Shown here: one piece after another, positions 1-11,900 of the stretch
Layout of the letters: every line of letters starts with the position of its first letter
Numbering within the stretch: position 1 is the first letter of the stretch
From: Lunularia cruciata
Taxonomy: Eukaryota; Streptophyta; Marchantiopsida; Lunulariales; Lunulariaceae
Direction: 5' to 3'
DNA length: 64,000 bases
NCBI GenBank assembly: GCA_948567375.1
Contig: OX419759.1
Span: 52,367,493-52,431,492, forward strand
Translations under genes and position numbers: made by a program
The notes under the pieces: model-generated
Databases searched by the model: none
The model's input: the letters and a program-made list of their open reading frames with translations, nothing else
Told to the model about the DNA's origin: nothing

Positions 1-1433
1 AATGGCAGACTAAAGATGTCACCTGTCAAGCTATTAGCCGATCTGATAGGACCAACGCCACTGGTGTCCAGGGCTGCAAAGAGGTCATAATCTCTAGATC
101 ATCCACGATCGTTGCATGCGCTGATACATAATCAGGTTTCTCAGCACCCGTATACTCCACCATTGTATGAAGCTCCAGTACATATGTCTAATCTGATCTA
201 TATGTATGTGAAGGCCGGCTTACCACGTAGGCCGTCCTACACTTAACCAATGACTTCGATAACTTCTGAGTGGTTTATGTATATACAGTGGGAACGGACT
301 GGAGCACATTGATGTACATCAAATTCATCCTTTGACCATGGATATCATATGAAACAGACCGTGACTTCATCGAATTTCAGCATGATGATTCTGATGATAT
401 AAATGTCGACCGCATTGGACCCGGTGTAAAAACCTTTTGACTTGAGGCAGGTACACTCGATCCATACCAATAATTTATCAGTGAAGCTTTTCAATTCGTG
501 TCCCATAACAAGTGGAGACATCGATATCTGTGTCGCTTCTGCTGTCATCACGTCACTACTTTATTCTCGTGTAATTCTCTAAACCATTAGGCTCACGGAT
601 ATTCAATAGTGAGTATAAAGAGAGAAGGGCGGATCGCGAAGATACCATGAAACCCATCAAGCCGTACAAGGGTGAGATAAAACTATATATGTGGAAATAC
701 AATAAATAAAAATATACACAAAAAGTTTACTAAGTGAATTTGGGATGGTAGACTCCGCAGCGTAGTATCCGGCCCTTTCATATCGCGTTTCAGCGACCTG
801 AATCGGCCGGATGCTTGGTCCTGTAACGCGGTGCTTTGTATTCGTTCTATCTTGACTTTCTGATTTGATATGTGTCTTTCGGTCGTGCGTAGAATCAAAC
901 ACGAATGCTGGCGCTCCATCTGAAATGCAATGGGCCAAATTATAATTTTATCAATTATAATATAATACATGTGTTAAATTTTATTTACAAAATTATTGAA
1001 AATGACATCCATATTTGCCTTCACGAACTTTGCAGCCTTCACATATTCCTGATTGAACTTCTTCAAATCCCCTGAAAATGTTTCACTACTGGTCAAGCCT
1101 CGGGACCTGTATATGCAGGCGTAAAAAGGACGGAATCGATGGTCCCAAAGACCTCAGGTGAGAGTCGGGGATGTCCTGAAGAAAGTCGGGCCGGAAGAGT
1201 AGTGCGAGCAAAGCACGAACGATAGTGCCGTCAAAAGTCAGTCAATAAACCAGGGATTGCCACGTTGATTCTGGAAGTGGGGACATCAATTTTGGGATCT
1301 ATAAATTGTGAGTGTAAGTTGTTGTTCTGCGAGAGAACGAAAGATCTGCTAATCAGACAGCATTTTAGCTTCATTGGTTTACTTCTATCTGTCTCCGAGC
1401 GGTCAGCATCGATCATTCATCATCTAACACCAA
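1..1433 (+). repeat. Repeat A, copy A0: duplicated upstream region of a thaumatin-like gene
   Basis: The sequence matches 46988-48434 almost base for base by eye, and also 12590-12854 and 59876-60899. In the 46988-48434 copy it runs straight into the intact thaumatin-like gene, so this copy is the upstream region and 5' leader of a second gene copy. The match ends at base 1433, exactly at the A of the expected start codon, where a copia LTR begins. The left end is cut by the window. No gene is called in it; the short ORFs on both strands are not recognised. Confidence 0.85.
1295..1433 (+). promoter_or_regulatory. Core promoter and 5' leader of the disrupted TLP copy
   Basis: A TATAAA box at about 1300-1305 and the following leader match the promoter of the intact TLP gene (48291-48433). 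The G-box CACGTG of the intact copy is CACGTT here (about 1261-1266) because two bases are missing. A roughly 12-bp leader segment of the intact copy is absent. The leader ends in copia LTR sequence, so any transcript would read into the element and not into TLP. Promoter activity is inferred only from homology. Confidence 0.6.
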
Positions 1434-1553
1434 ATGAGCATTATATTGAGATACTAAAGGCTCAATAGCACTTGCTGTGGGGATCATCATCTAACACCAA
1501 ATGAGCATTATATTGAGATACTAAAGGCTCAATAGCACTTGCTGTGGGGATCA
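1421..1553 (+). repeat. 67-bp tandem duplication across the TLP/copia junction
   Basis: Two copies with a period of 67 bp (1421-1487 and 1488-1553). Each holds the last 13 bp of the TLP leader followed by the first roughly 54 bp of the copia LTR. Because the unit spans host and element, the duplication happened after the insertion. Confidence 0.9.
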
Positions 1554-1852
1554 GGTTCCAACTAAAGAAGTCTCAAAGAAATTGATACATTTTGAACTGG
1601 ATAAGTGCATGTATAATATTGCACAATTTCCTGAGAAATAGATTATTATGTTTGGCTTGTTATTAGTGACTTGATAGATTATTGTAGACTATCACAATTA
1701 AGAGCAAACATGAATGATGAAACAACAAGGTGTGGGACAGGCCCTTATCTTGATATATTCAATCACTACTATGGCAAAGTGGCTAGATATCATGAGTGGT
1801 CCAGTATTACAGTATTCAGGAGTTCAGCCAAATGACAGTGATGAGGAACTAT

Positions 1853-1912
<60 letters not shown>

Positions 1913-2045
1913 ACACAAAGCAAGTAAATAAAGGGTTGGGTGAGCCTATTTTGGTAATGGAGGTAGGTCCTAGGACAAGAAGAGAACCAAGTTATTTCCT
2001 GTTGCCCTTAATTATTTGCTTAATGTGGTTTATGATGTGCTAACA
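1435..2045 (+). mobile_element. 5' LTR of a Ty1/copia element
   Basis: The left edge is set by loss of homology to the TLP copy at 1433/1434 and starts with TG. The right edge ends with CA at 2044-2045, two bases before a primer-binding site. It includes the 67-bp duplication and an AT microsatellite (1855-1905). No matching 3' LTR was found in the window, so its length and ends rest on the flanking evidence only. Confidence 0.7.
1855..1905. repeat. (AT)n microsatellite inside the copia LTR
   Basis: About 50 bp of uninterrupted AT dinucleotides followed by a short GT run. The ORF that appears to cross it with alternating Tyr and Ile is an artefact of the repeat. Confidence 0.97.
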
Positions 2046-2047
2046 AT

Positions 2048-2059
2048 TGGTATCAGAGC
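2048..2059 (+). other. Copia primer-binding site
   Basis: TGGTATCAGAGC, the complement of the 3' end of plant initiator methionine tRNA and the usual primer-binding site of plant copia elements. It lies two bases after the LTR end, which fixes the element's orientation as +. Confidence 0.92.
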
Positions 2060-4860
2060 TTAGTTGGTCCAGAATCTTGAGATCTGAGGGTGCATTGAAG
2101 TGGGTCAACAAGCTATTCCACAGCAAAGCAGTGGCAGGAGTGATATCCATATCAAACGCTAAATTTGCAATGCAGAAGTTTGATGGACAAAAGAAATTTG
2201 GACTTTGCCAACCAAAGATGAAGAACCTTCTTGTCCAACAAGGACTGCATAGAGCACTAAGAAAAGGACACAAGGAAAAAATGATGAGGATGAGGAAGAT
2301 AAAGATGCAGATCTCAAAGCTATTAGCACTACTTGTTCGAACCTTGTTGATGAAGTGCTGTATAATGTTGAGAATGAGGAATCTGCACCAAAACTATAGG
2401 CCACACTCAAGAATCTTTATATAACCAAGTCATTGACAAATAGACTGTTTCTTAAACAAAAGTTGTATATGTTGTGGATGAAGAAAGGTCAAAGTATTAA
2501 AGAGCACCTCAATGCTTTCAACAAAATCATTTCTGAGTTGATGAGCATAGAGGTTAAGTTAGTAGAGAAAGATAGGGCATTGTTGTTATTGACTTCATTT
2601 TCTCCATCATATGAGCATCTAGTCACAACTCTTCTATTTGGTAAGGATGATATAAACTTTGAGGAGGTCAGTTCAGCATTATTGTCCAATGAGGTGAGAA
2701 AAAAGATCAGACCAAGAAAAGAAAAATCCAGAGGCTCTTTTTATTGGAGGGAGGACAAGAGAGAGATAGAGAGAGAAAGAGAGATCAGATCAAGAGAAAA
2801 TTAAGATCCAAGGCTAGAAGTAAAGGTTTCAAAGGCAAGTGTTGGGTTTGTGGGAAGGTTGGACATTTCAAGGACTGTAACAACAAGGATAAAGGTCACC
2901 TTTCTGATCAAGCAAGTATTGCTGAGTCATCTGGTTTTATGAATGATGTTCTATGTGTTACCCAAGACAAAGATCAATTTGAGGAATCATGGATTTCGGA
3001 CTCAGGTTTCTCTAACCATATGTGTCCAAATAAGGAGAGGTTTCATGAATACAAACCATTAAATGGAGGATCTGTGATAATGGGGAACAACATGGCTTGT
3101 AAGGCTATTGGCATTGGTACAATATGCCTTAAGTTGTTTGATGGTGTTGCAAGGATTCTTGCTGATGTGAGACATGTTCCTGGATTAAGAAAGAATTCTA
3201 TATCACTAGGCACTTTGGAGTCAAATAGTTGGAGGTGGGGAGCAGAAAATAGAATACTCAAAGTAACAAATGGAGCATTGGTTGCAATGAATAGCAAGAA
3301 GACAGGAAATCTTTATGAGCTGTGTTGGAGTTCTTTATGAGCTTCATGAGTTATGTTTGGAGATTTAGGGTTACTAGAGAAGTAGAAATTACTATTTATG
3401 GAAAAAAGATCTCACTCCCTTATGGCACCTCCGTTTCCATCATATGAGTGAAAGGGGTCTTAGTAAATTGTCCAATAAACAACTTCTTAAGGCTCTTAGA
3501 AGTTCTAAGTTAAAATTCTATGAGCATTGTGTAACAAGAAACAAACAGAGTGTAAGCTTTTCCACAAGAGTTCACAAGGAATTTTAGACTATGGGCATTT
3601 TGATCTTTGGTGCCCAGCACTTAAAGCTTCAAAATCTAGAGCATTATATTTTGTATCTTTGGTTGATGATTACTCTAGGAGAGTAAAGATCTACACCATG
3701 AAGCAAACATCAGAGGTCCTCTCTATCTTTAAAAAGTGGAAGGCGATGATGGAAAAACAAATGGAAGGAAAGTGAAGTATTTGAGATATGATAAAGGTGG
3801 AGAATAAAAACCTTAGAGTTTGGTAGATATTGTAAGTGTGAACTGATAATTCATTACTTTAACATACCATGTACCCTTAAAAAAGTGGAGTGGCAGAGCA
3901 GATAAATCATACAGTCCTAGAGAGTCTGGGAAGTATGTTAAGCAACACCAGATTGGAGAAGAGCTTTTGGGCATAAGCTATCAATATGGCTTGTCATTTG
4001 GTGAGCATTTCTCCTTCTACCGCTATTGAGTGTAAGACACCTATAGACAAATGACCAGGTTGGCATGTTGATTATGCGTCACTTTGATGTTTGGATACAT
4101 AACTTATGTTCATATTCAATAAGAACAAAGGACAAAGCTAGATCCCAAATAAAGACAATGTATATTCTTGGGATGGATACAAAGAAATATAGATTATGTG
4201 ATCCAAAAAGGTGTTGCCTTGTTGTGAGTAGGTATGTAGTTTTTGATGAGACTAACATGATGGAGACAATTAAGAGTGTAAAAAATGAGACTTGCAATGG
4301 ATGAGGAGATGAAATCTTTGGCCAAACCAAACTGAGAGACCTGAAAAATTTCCTATAGGAAAGAAGGCAATTGGTTGCAGATGGATATTTTGGAGGAAGC
4401 AAGGATTTCCAAATCAGGGAAACATCAATACAAATCAAGGCTTGTAGCAAATTGTTAAAGCCAAAACAAAATATTGACTTCAATGAGATTTTTTCACCAA
4501 TGGTAAAAATCTCTTCAATTCATGCATTGTTAGTAATAATTGCTTTCCATAACTCCAATTTGGAGCAACTAGTGTTACAATATCTCTTTTACATGGAGAA
4601 TTGGAGGAGTGACTTACATGCATCAACCTGAAGGTTTTGTGGTACCAAGGAAGGAAAACCTAGTTTGCAGGTTACAAAAGTCTTTATGTGGACTAAACCA
4701 AAGTCCAAAACTTTGGTACATGAAATTTGATTCTTTCATATTGATGCATGGATATAGAAGAAGTGAGTTGGATTTTTGAGTGTACCTCAACAAGCCACGT
4801 GGACCTAGAGTATTTGATTTAATCATTTTGGTACTATATGTGGATGATATGTTGATTGCC
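2060..4860 (+). pseudogene. Ty1/copia gag-pol, degenerate and internally deleted
   Basis: Domains follow in normal copia order. UBN2-type gag spans about 2160-2700 (QKFDGQKKF, then NRLFLKQKLYMLWMKKGQSI, then TTLLFGKDDI). A zinc knuckle lies at about 2850 as CX2CX4HX3C, one residue short of the usual X4. The protease at about 2990 keeps its DSG triad. Integrase covers about 3400-3800, and the reverse transcriptase about 4370-4860 ends in YVDDM. Several frameshifts and stops break the reading frame, for example near 2250, 2400, 3340 and 3810. The frame jumps at about 4859 from just after YVDDMLIA to a late RNase H position. Compared with the copies at 12863 and 60900, about 648 bp are missing, with CCA microhomology at the junction. 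It cannot encode a working polyprotein. Confidence 0.93.
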
Positions 4861-5165
4861 AAAGAGAAACACGGGATGCACATTTTCAAAAGTAATACTG
4901 CAGCTATCAAGTTATATTTCAGATTCATCACTACCCCCTTCCTCACAATAGGAAAGTTTCTCAATATAGAATTTTATCTCCTTGTGGCTTTTCCCTTTTC
5001 CATTTACCCTACCCCAAGACACTCAATAAACACTGCCAAATGTTGTGTTTACTTTTCCTTCTTGTCTTTTCCCTTTCTCTTTGCAGCTCTGAACTTCATT
5101 TTTGTGGCAAATATCTTCAAGTACGACTCCTCCTTTGCTCCAATTTTCTTTGTTTGCAATATCTT

Positions 5166-5483
5166 CTAGCTTTGTTGTGTTTTTAAGTCTTCAATTTCCT
5201 CCCTTTTTGCTAGGCTAGTGGCCTCAATTTTGGCAAGTCTTATCCTAGTCCTTGTATGCATTACCTCCTTCCACATATTGCTATGGCTGTCAAAATTATG
5301 TGCAAATTCAAATGCAAACTCTGCAACACTTGTTGACATTTTCCTCCTCTTCCAAAAATCACCCTCAGCTTCCTTCACCGCTTGCCTTAAATTATTCTCC
5401 TTTATGAATATCAGATTTTGCTGCTCCGTGGGTCTACCTCTCCTAGATGAATCATCATTTACTTCATCTCTTAATCCTTAATT
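5166..5483 (-). CDS. Antisense ORF of repeat B, copy 1 (unknown helical protein)
   Basis: Open for 105 codons; the first ATG gives 70 residues from 5378. I do not recognise the family. The translation is highly charged and probably alpha-helical: a basic stretch SSRRGRP near the start, the block FWKRRKM, then RTRIRLAKIEATSLAK and a Lys/Glu-rich end. The same ORF is open in the copies at 14075 and 62185 and partly at 32935. These differ by gains of 9 or 12 bases after the serine-valine following FWKRRKM, always a multiple of three. Just upstream on the same strand (about 5500-6100) are further open pieces in shifted frames, including an acidic segment and a CPHC motif, so this looks like the 3' end of a longer decayed gene. 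Whether it is still expressed is unknown. Confidence 0.45.
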
Positions 5484-6110
5484 GGATCTCCATGGAATTG
5501 AGACGGGCAATGAGTCAAACTCAAAGGGAGTCATATTCTCATCCTCAAGCTCATCTACCATAGGTAAGGCATGGATAGTATCCTTTTTTTAGTATACTCC
5601 TTGGATACAGAGAACTGAAAGCTGATATGGAGTATTGTGAGACGTGAAGCTATCCTCATCTCTTAAAAACTTCCAAGAAACAACATAGCCTCCAACCTCC
5701 AAGACTCCTACTTCATCTCCTTATTGCAAGCTTACAAAATCATCAACAAAGCTATTCCCTCCAACACTTATATTTGCATCTACATCAATATTGGTACTCT
5801 TGTCCTCTATTTCCATGGTAATTTCAACAATATCATTCTCATCTCCTAGACCCATATTTAAAGATGAGGGAGGGAATATATTCTTTTTCTCCACAAACAT
5901 GATATCCATTTGGTAGCAATGAGGACAACAAAAATTCAATTTATTGTCACTGACCAACACTCATTTGATTTCCATTTCAGTGATTTCTCCCCTATGCACT
6001 TCTCCCTCCAGTCTCTGGCACACTTCTTGATTAATTTTGCACCCTTCATACTCTTGGGAAACCCAATACCTAAAGTCATCAAATGATTTGCATAAACAAG
6101 AATGTTGTGC
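5484..6110 (-). pseudogene. Upstream decayed part of the antisense gene in B1
   Basis: Open pieces in changing frames run right to left towards the helical ORF. One around 5960-6100 contains FDDFRYWVSQEYEGCKI. One from 5960 down to 5721 contains a CPHC motif and the acidic run DENDIVEITMEIEDK. One near 5520-5700 contains MTPFEFDSLPSQFHGD. Single-base shifts or stops separate them, and the pieces keep the same order in B2 and B4. The family is not recognised. At about 6000-6100 a second frame is also open, so the true frame there is uncertain. Confidence 0.35.
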
Positions 6111-8999
6111 TCTTTTGCACCACTTGCTACCCACCATCTCCCCTATGTATTTGTCTTAAGTGCTCTGAACCCTTGATGTAGTCAAAAAGTTGCATATAGC
6201 ACCGAGGAATCAAACAAAATCAATCATCAAGTTGCTGCTACTGCTTTGTTTATTGGAAAAGATTTACTTACGGCTTGAGGAATTTTATCTACATATCATC
6301 AACATCTCATCATAGGAGAAGGCACATTCCTTGGAGGATTCAACAGAGGAAGCTTATTTAGAGGACAAGGCATACAAGACCAGTTATTCATGAAAGGAGG
6401 AGGCACTACTAATACCATTCTCAAAAGACTTAGAAATCTCAAGTTTGGACTAACATTTTAAGGAAGTTGGACAATATGATGGATAAGAATGTGCACTCAA
6501 TGATCAAGACTCAGTATGATCTAGACTGTTTTCTAAAAATTTACATGTGTTTGGATGAGCTACAAAACAATTGGAGCATAAATAACCATCTATAAATTGC
6601 TATATATATATATATATATTTGAACCAATTCTATGCAATCAAAGTATCAAGATTAAAATCTGCAAAGTTGGCACACATATGCACAAAATCAGCAACAAGA
6701 ACATCCTTAATTTCTTGATATGCAGGCCAAAGGTGTCTCTATTCTTTGAACATGGATGATTGCAAATTGAACCTGTAGCTGTGGAAAAAACTACTTTGAC
6801 TTCTGAATTTGAATCTCAATTTCATTTGCAAGAGGAGAAAATTGCTAATATAAAGGTAAAGGCAGCTTCAAATTTTGAAATTTGAAAGTGTAAAACCAAA
6901 GCACTCTATTCTTTCACATGACAATTTTTTATATTTGGGACCAGTAAACCCAGAACTCCTTACTTCCATGTGTCCATTATTTACAAAACCATCTGTTACA
7001 TTTGAATTCATTCTTAGCTTTGTATGCATGGCTCCTTAAACCCTATTTTTTTTTACATAATAATTTGTCCCGGATAAAATAAAATATCTCATATCAGGGT
7101 GATGCTTTTCTATGGACGATACTGGAATTGTGTGTGCCCTATTTGTGGGACACCCGAGCTTTCTTTTTCCAGGACCAGCCTGCAGTTATCTTCTATAGTT
7201 TTTTTGGACGGAAGCGTCGTATTGTTCCACTACGGATAATTTGTAATTTTTACACTATTCTCTATAACTATCAACAACTTTCACTCAAGTATGAAAATTT
7301 TCACTTTTCAATTTATGATTTTCATGTAGAATTTAAATTTTCATGAGGGTACACTCAGCTAGATCATTCTTACCTTCAAAACTAATACACTCATTGTTAG
7401 AATGGTCAATCTGAAAGTCATCAAGAAAAATCATGTCAAAACCATTTTTTAAACGAATAAGCTAAAGATATTTTTGTCTTTAAACAATTTTGTAATGGAA
7501 ATTTTCAAAAATATTGATATTTTCACTTTTTGTAATCTTATCAAACTGCTATAGTAATAATTATGTGCAGCGCATTAGAACTTACTAATTGATTGTGTAA
7601 ACTCATACATTCGCAATCGCAACAGATTTGATCCTTGATTTCATAATTCAACGATATTCCAAGAGCCTCAGGATCTTTCGATGCCGTTATATTATTCATT
7701 GATCTTCAACTTGTGGCAATGTTTTTGACATTCAAATTCTAGACCCTCATGTTTGTGTATCAATATTGTCATTGTATACCGTCAAAATCTACATAGCTCT
7801 CATCTTGCGCGTGGGTACTATCAGATAACAAGTGGAGACATCCATGTCACTACTTCATTCTCTTATAACCCACCAAACCTTCGGCTGACGATGTACATTT
7901 ATATCAGACTTCTGTAGATAAAACGAGTGTAAAGTAGGAATACCAATCCATATGTAGATCAAAATTCACAACACATATTCCAGTAGATCAGCTGTGTTGC
8001 ACAGCTTTTTTAAGTTCTAATTTATATCAAAGATTCGTACTTAATTCAGTGATTGAGTGATTCATTTTGACTCTTTGAGAACTTTTTTGAGTGCTTCATG
8101 TACCCTATCTAAGCAACTTTTGAGTTAATGATATCAATCATTCATACTATTTGAGTTGGCCATTGTGTCATTCATTTTGACTTTTCGCGTGCTTGTTTGA
8201 GTGCTTCATTTGGATTTGGAAAGGCAACATTTGGATCGAGGGAACTCTACATGAAGTCACTGCGATTGGATATGATAGATTCTACAAATGAGAGTTTGAT
8301 GGACTCGGGTATAAACTCTAGATATGGGTCAGTTGTGTGATCGTTAAGCTAAAGTTCGCTTTGAAAACTTGCGGATGCTAGACTCCACATTGTAGACAGT
8401 AATATCCGGCCCTTTCAAATTGCGTTTAATGTGCCTGATGCACATGTTCCTTGCTATATGGTGATTTTTATTCTTTTTTCCTTATCTTTCTTATGTGATA
8501 CGTGTGGTTTGGTGGTGCGGAGTATAACATATCAGTAATGATCAAATTATATTATTTCTATAAGAAACAGGAAAATCTCATAAAGGTCCGATTCAGAAAT
8601 AAAAAAATATAAAAGAAAATGTCATAAAGTAGTTCTTTATTTGGAAAAAAGATCAAGAATGTAAATTTACGGATGTAGCGGAAGCGTGGGTGGTTTTAAC
8701 GGACTCGTTGGACTCGCGTACAGAATTCACATTACAAAAATTTCTCGTTGGGTACCGGTACATTGCCATGGCCATAATCTATTGAATAAGTATTAAGTAA
8801 ACAAGATATAATAATCAAATCGTATTTTACATAGTCATAATATCTATAAATCCAATCTCTTTTCAAAGATAATATATATGTATTATCTGTAGGGTTTCCA
8901 ATCTGCTTTTTAGTTGCATGGATACGTATCTTAAATTATAATCTTGTTGATTGAAATTCAAGGTAAATTCTCTCTCCGTATGTTAAATATGTCAACTGT

Positions 9000-11900
9000 T
9001 TCTTATTTGAGAATTGTTATGGGTGGGAGCTCTTTTGGAGACATACTTGTAACCAATTTATTGGTCTATGCTCTACTTGTCTCCTCTTGCGATATCATTT
9101 CAATTTTCCTTGAATATTTGCAAGGAAAGAAGGTAGAGATGAATCTGGTGGCTCTAGTTTCTGAAAAGTGTTTGTGCTTTGATTTTTGGCATCCTTGCAT
9201 ATGATATAGTTACTCTTTGCCTTGATATTCTTCTCTTTCTTGACCTTGTCTGCACATGCTGATTCTCTTGGTCAAATCAAATCTCTTTCTCAATTAATGC
9301 AGTTGGTGTAGATCCAATTTCTTCAAAAGTTACACAATGTATGTTGTATCCACCTTTGTTGACGATGACATATGAACAAACCAAATCTATTGTCTTCATG
9401 ATGGTGGTCGAGGATAGTTAGTAACAACTTGCTCTAGTACTTTAAAATTCAAACATAGATTTATATAACAAGTTTTCTTTTGGGTTCCATCACTTTGGTG
9501 CACAATGCCTAAGAGCTCTAAAATTGTAAAAGGCTTCATGATTCAAATTCTATCTTGGTGGTATGATCCTTCACCACGGAAAAATACTAGCATTGGTCTC
9601 TTGGCAAATACCTTAATGAGACATATATAATAGGAAATAGCACTAGGAACCTTTTGAACCACAAACATTGATTCCTCTTTTTCTACAAAATATTCTTGTG
9701 TTACCCAAACAAGAACCTAATCAATCTTTTATACATGATATGATGGTAGAGTTGTTAAACACTTAGTATTGGCATGGCCTAGTATACAGCAGGTACTACA
9801 CCAAATTTATGTAGATGAGTATGAAGGTAATCTCATTCATTCGTTTCACAAACTATGTTGAATTTAAAGTAAGAAATTTTTAATGAGCTCCTCCAACTTA
9901 TTGTCCATTTTCTCAAAGGCCTGTGGAGCTACCATAAGTTTATCTCTTCCTTATCCTTTTTTCTCTCTTTGGTGCTCCCACTCATCTTAAGATGAAGATG
10001 ACCTTGACAAAGAGAAAGTTCTAGAAGAACTCAAATGAATGAAAAAATAGTAACCTTTGTGAAGACATCTTCTTCTTATTGCTTCTCCACCTTCCATTTA
10101 ACACCATTAGCTATTATCTAGATGTGGAAATTGGCATGATAATATTTTGAAGGATATTATATATGATGGTCTAAATGGATCAGATAGACATGTTACCAAA
10201 ATAGTACTTTAAGTAATAGTGTAGAGGTCTAAAACATACTAGAAACTTCAAAGCCAATTTTGGAGGCCTAAATGGCTGAATTAGGCCTCAAAGAATGGTC
10301 AACCCCCTTTCAATGATAGACATTGCGGCCATCAAGGGGAAATTGAAAGGGGTGGAGTTCACTGACATGTCACCAATCCATGTATCTGATTCAAGGTGCA
10401 ACTCCCTTTGAGTAGATACTCTTTGCCAAGGTGTTCCTTTGGGGTCTTGGCGGAATTTTGAGGCCGTTTGGGTTATGGGTTAAGTGAATATGAAGGCCGG
10501 GTTACTACTCAAGCCTTAAGCAGGCCTCACGTTTGAGATTTAAGAGGGTTGATCCAATTCTATTTGAGATTTAGTTCCACGTGGGAGGAACAACCTCAAC
10601 TCGTTCTAGTTTTCAACGTGGGAGGAACAACCTGAACTCGTTCTAGTTTTGTACTCTTTTTCTTAAGGCAATAAAATAGGGTGACTGCACTTGAGACGAG
10701 TGTCGATTAGGGTAACCCTTATTTGACGCTCTCCTCTATGTTGATCTCTTCCTTTTCCATCATGGATTTGTGATTCTTACTTTCAACCTGGAACCTTTAG
10801 AGATCGAGTGTATAGGTTTTGAAATTTCTATCAAAAGACAATCCATACATCCTTTTTGCTCTAAATTCCAAATGATGTAGCAACTGATAATTGGAAACAG
10901 AATAAGGGACTTTTCTCAAGGTCGAAGCGTGGTAGAGAGTATTACTTCATGTAAAAATATGAAACTTGGCATAAAAACATTCAGTTGCAATGAGACTTGA
11001 AATTAGAATATCTCTCACGATAAAAATTAAAACTTACTCTAATTGATAGTCTAAAAATATAAATAGGCAATGGCAACAATTTTGATCCTTGATTTTCATA
11101 ATTCAACTATATTCACGAGCTTCAGGACCTTTCAATGCCGTCATCTTTTTCATCGATCTTCAACTTGAAGGCACTTCCCTTGTGAAAGGTGCCAAAGGTT
11201 ATTGACCCCAGTTACGAGAAATGAAGATTTTGTTTTGAATGCCCCTTTCGTCCTGTCATGTTACCGACCGGGGATCAACGGGTTGTATTCTCGTTTATAT
11301 TACCATTTGCGGAAATATGAATTTCGGCTATGGCGACTGCCGAAGAAACGGATGTGCGATGCCGCGCAACGAGAGATTTGCACCATGGGAATCGAGCTCC
11401 ATGGTTCAAGGGGCCCGCATCTTCACTTTGGGGATGATGAACGCCGATACTCATATTGGGTGTGTTCGTGAAGGTCCGCTTGAATTCTCTGACAGAGTAC
11501 GTCAGTCCATATGAGGATGGGGTATTTATTGGATCCTTTGTAGACTCTATGGTAGAGGTCCCTATTCTGATTCAAATTTTGTTCTACATCTCTTGTTACG
11601 ATGTGATCACGTTGCAAACCGTTACCATCAGGTTGTTTCGTTTGAGTAGACGTTTGGGACAAACCGTCGATTTGGACTGAGAACTACATCAGCTGAACAA
11701 CTGAGATTGAGACTGATGCTGGTTAGTCTGAAATCGAACCCAATCTCATGAGAACGTACAATGAATGTCCCAAAGTTCAGACTTCATTAATTTCCATATC
11801 AACATGGAACCTTACATATTAAAACTTAACACCGATAGCATTTACAGATAAGATTGTTACTCATTTCTTCCCTGATGAGTAGATTGCCTCTTCAAAAGCA

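Larger units (their letters stand above)
4861..8998. repeat. Repeat B, copy B1
   Basis: Aligns by eye with 13822-17965, 32911-35338 and 61881-64000. The left edge is the same point inside the copia RNase H as in the 13822 and 61881 copies. The right end passes into repeat A at about 8998 over the short shared sequence AACTGTTTCTTATTT. It holds a decayed minus-strand gene at about 5166-6100, an AT microsatellite at 6599-6620, and about 2.3 kb of AT-rich sequence (6650-8998) in which I see no gene. Confidence 0.85.

Noticed and set aside
1714-2043. 109-codon ORF with long Tyr-Ile alternation
   Set aside because: It is produced by the AT microsatellite within the copia LTR. The same applies to 36596-36817.
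4623-4964. 113-codon minus-strand ORF
   Set aside because: It is a shadow of the copia RT frame; the + strand carries the YVDDM box.
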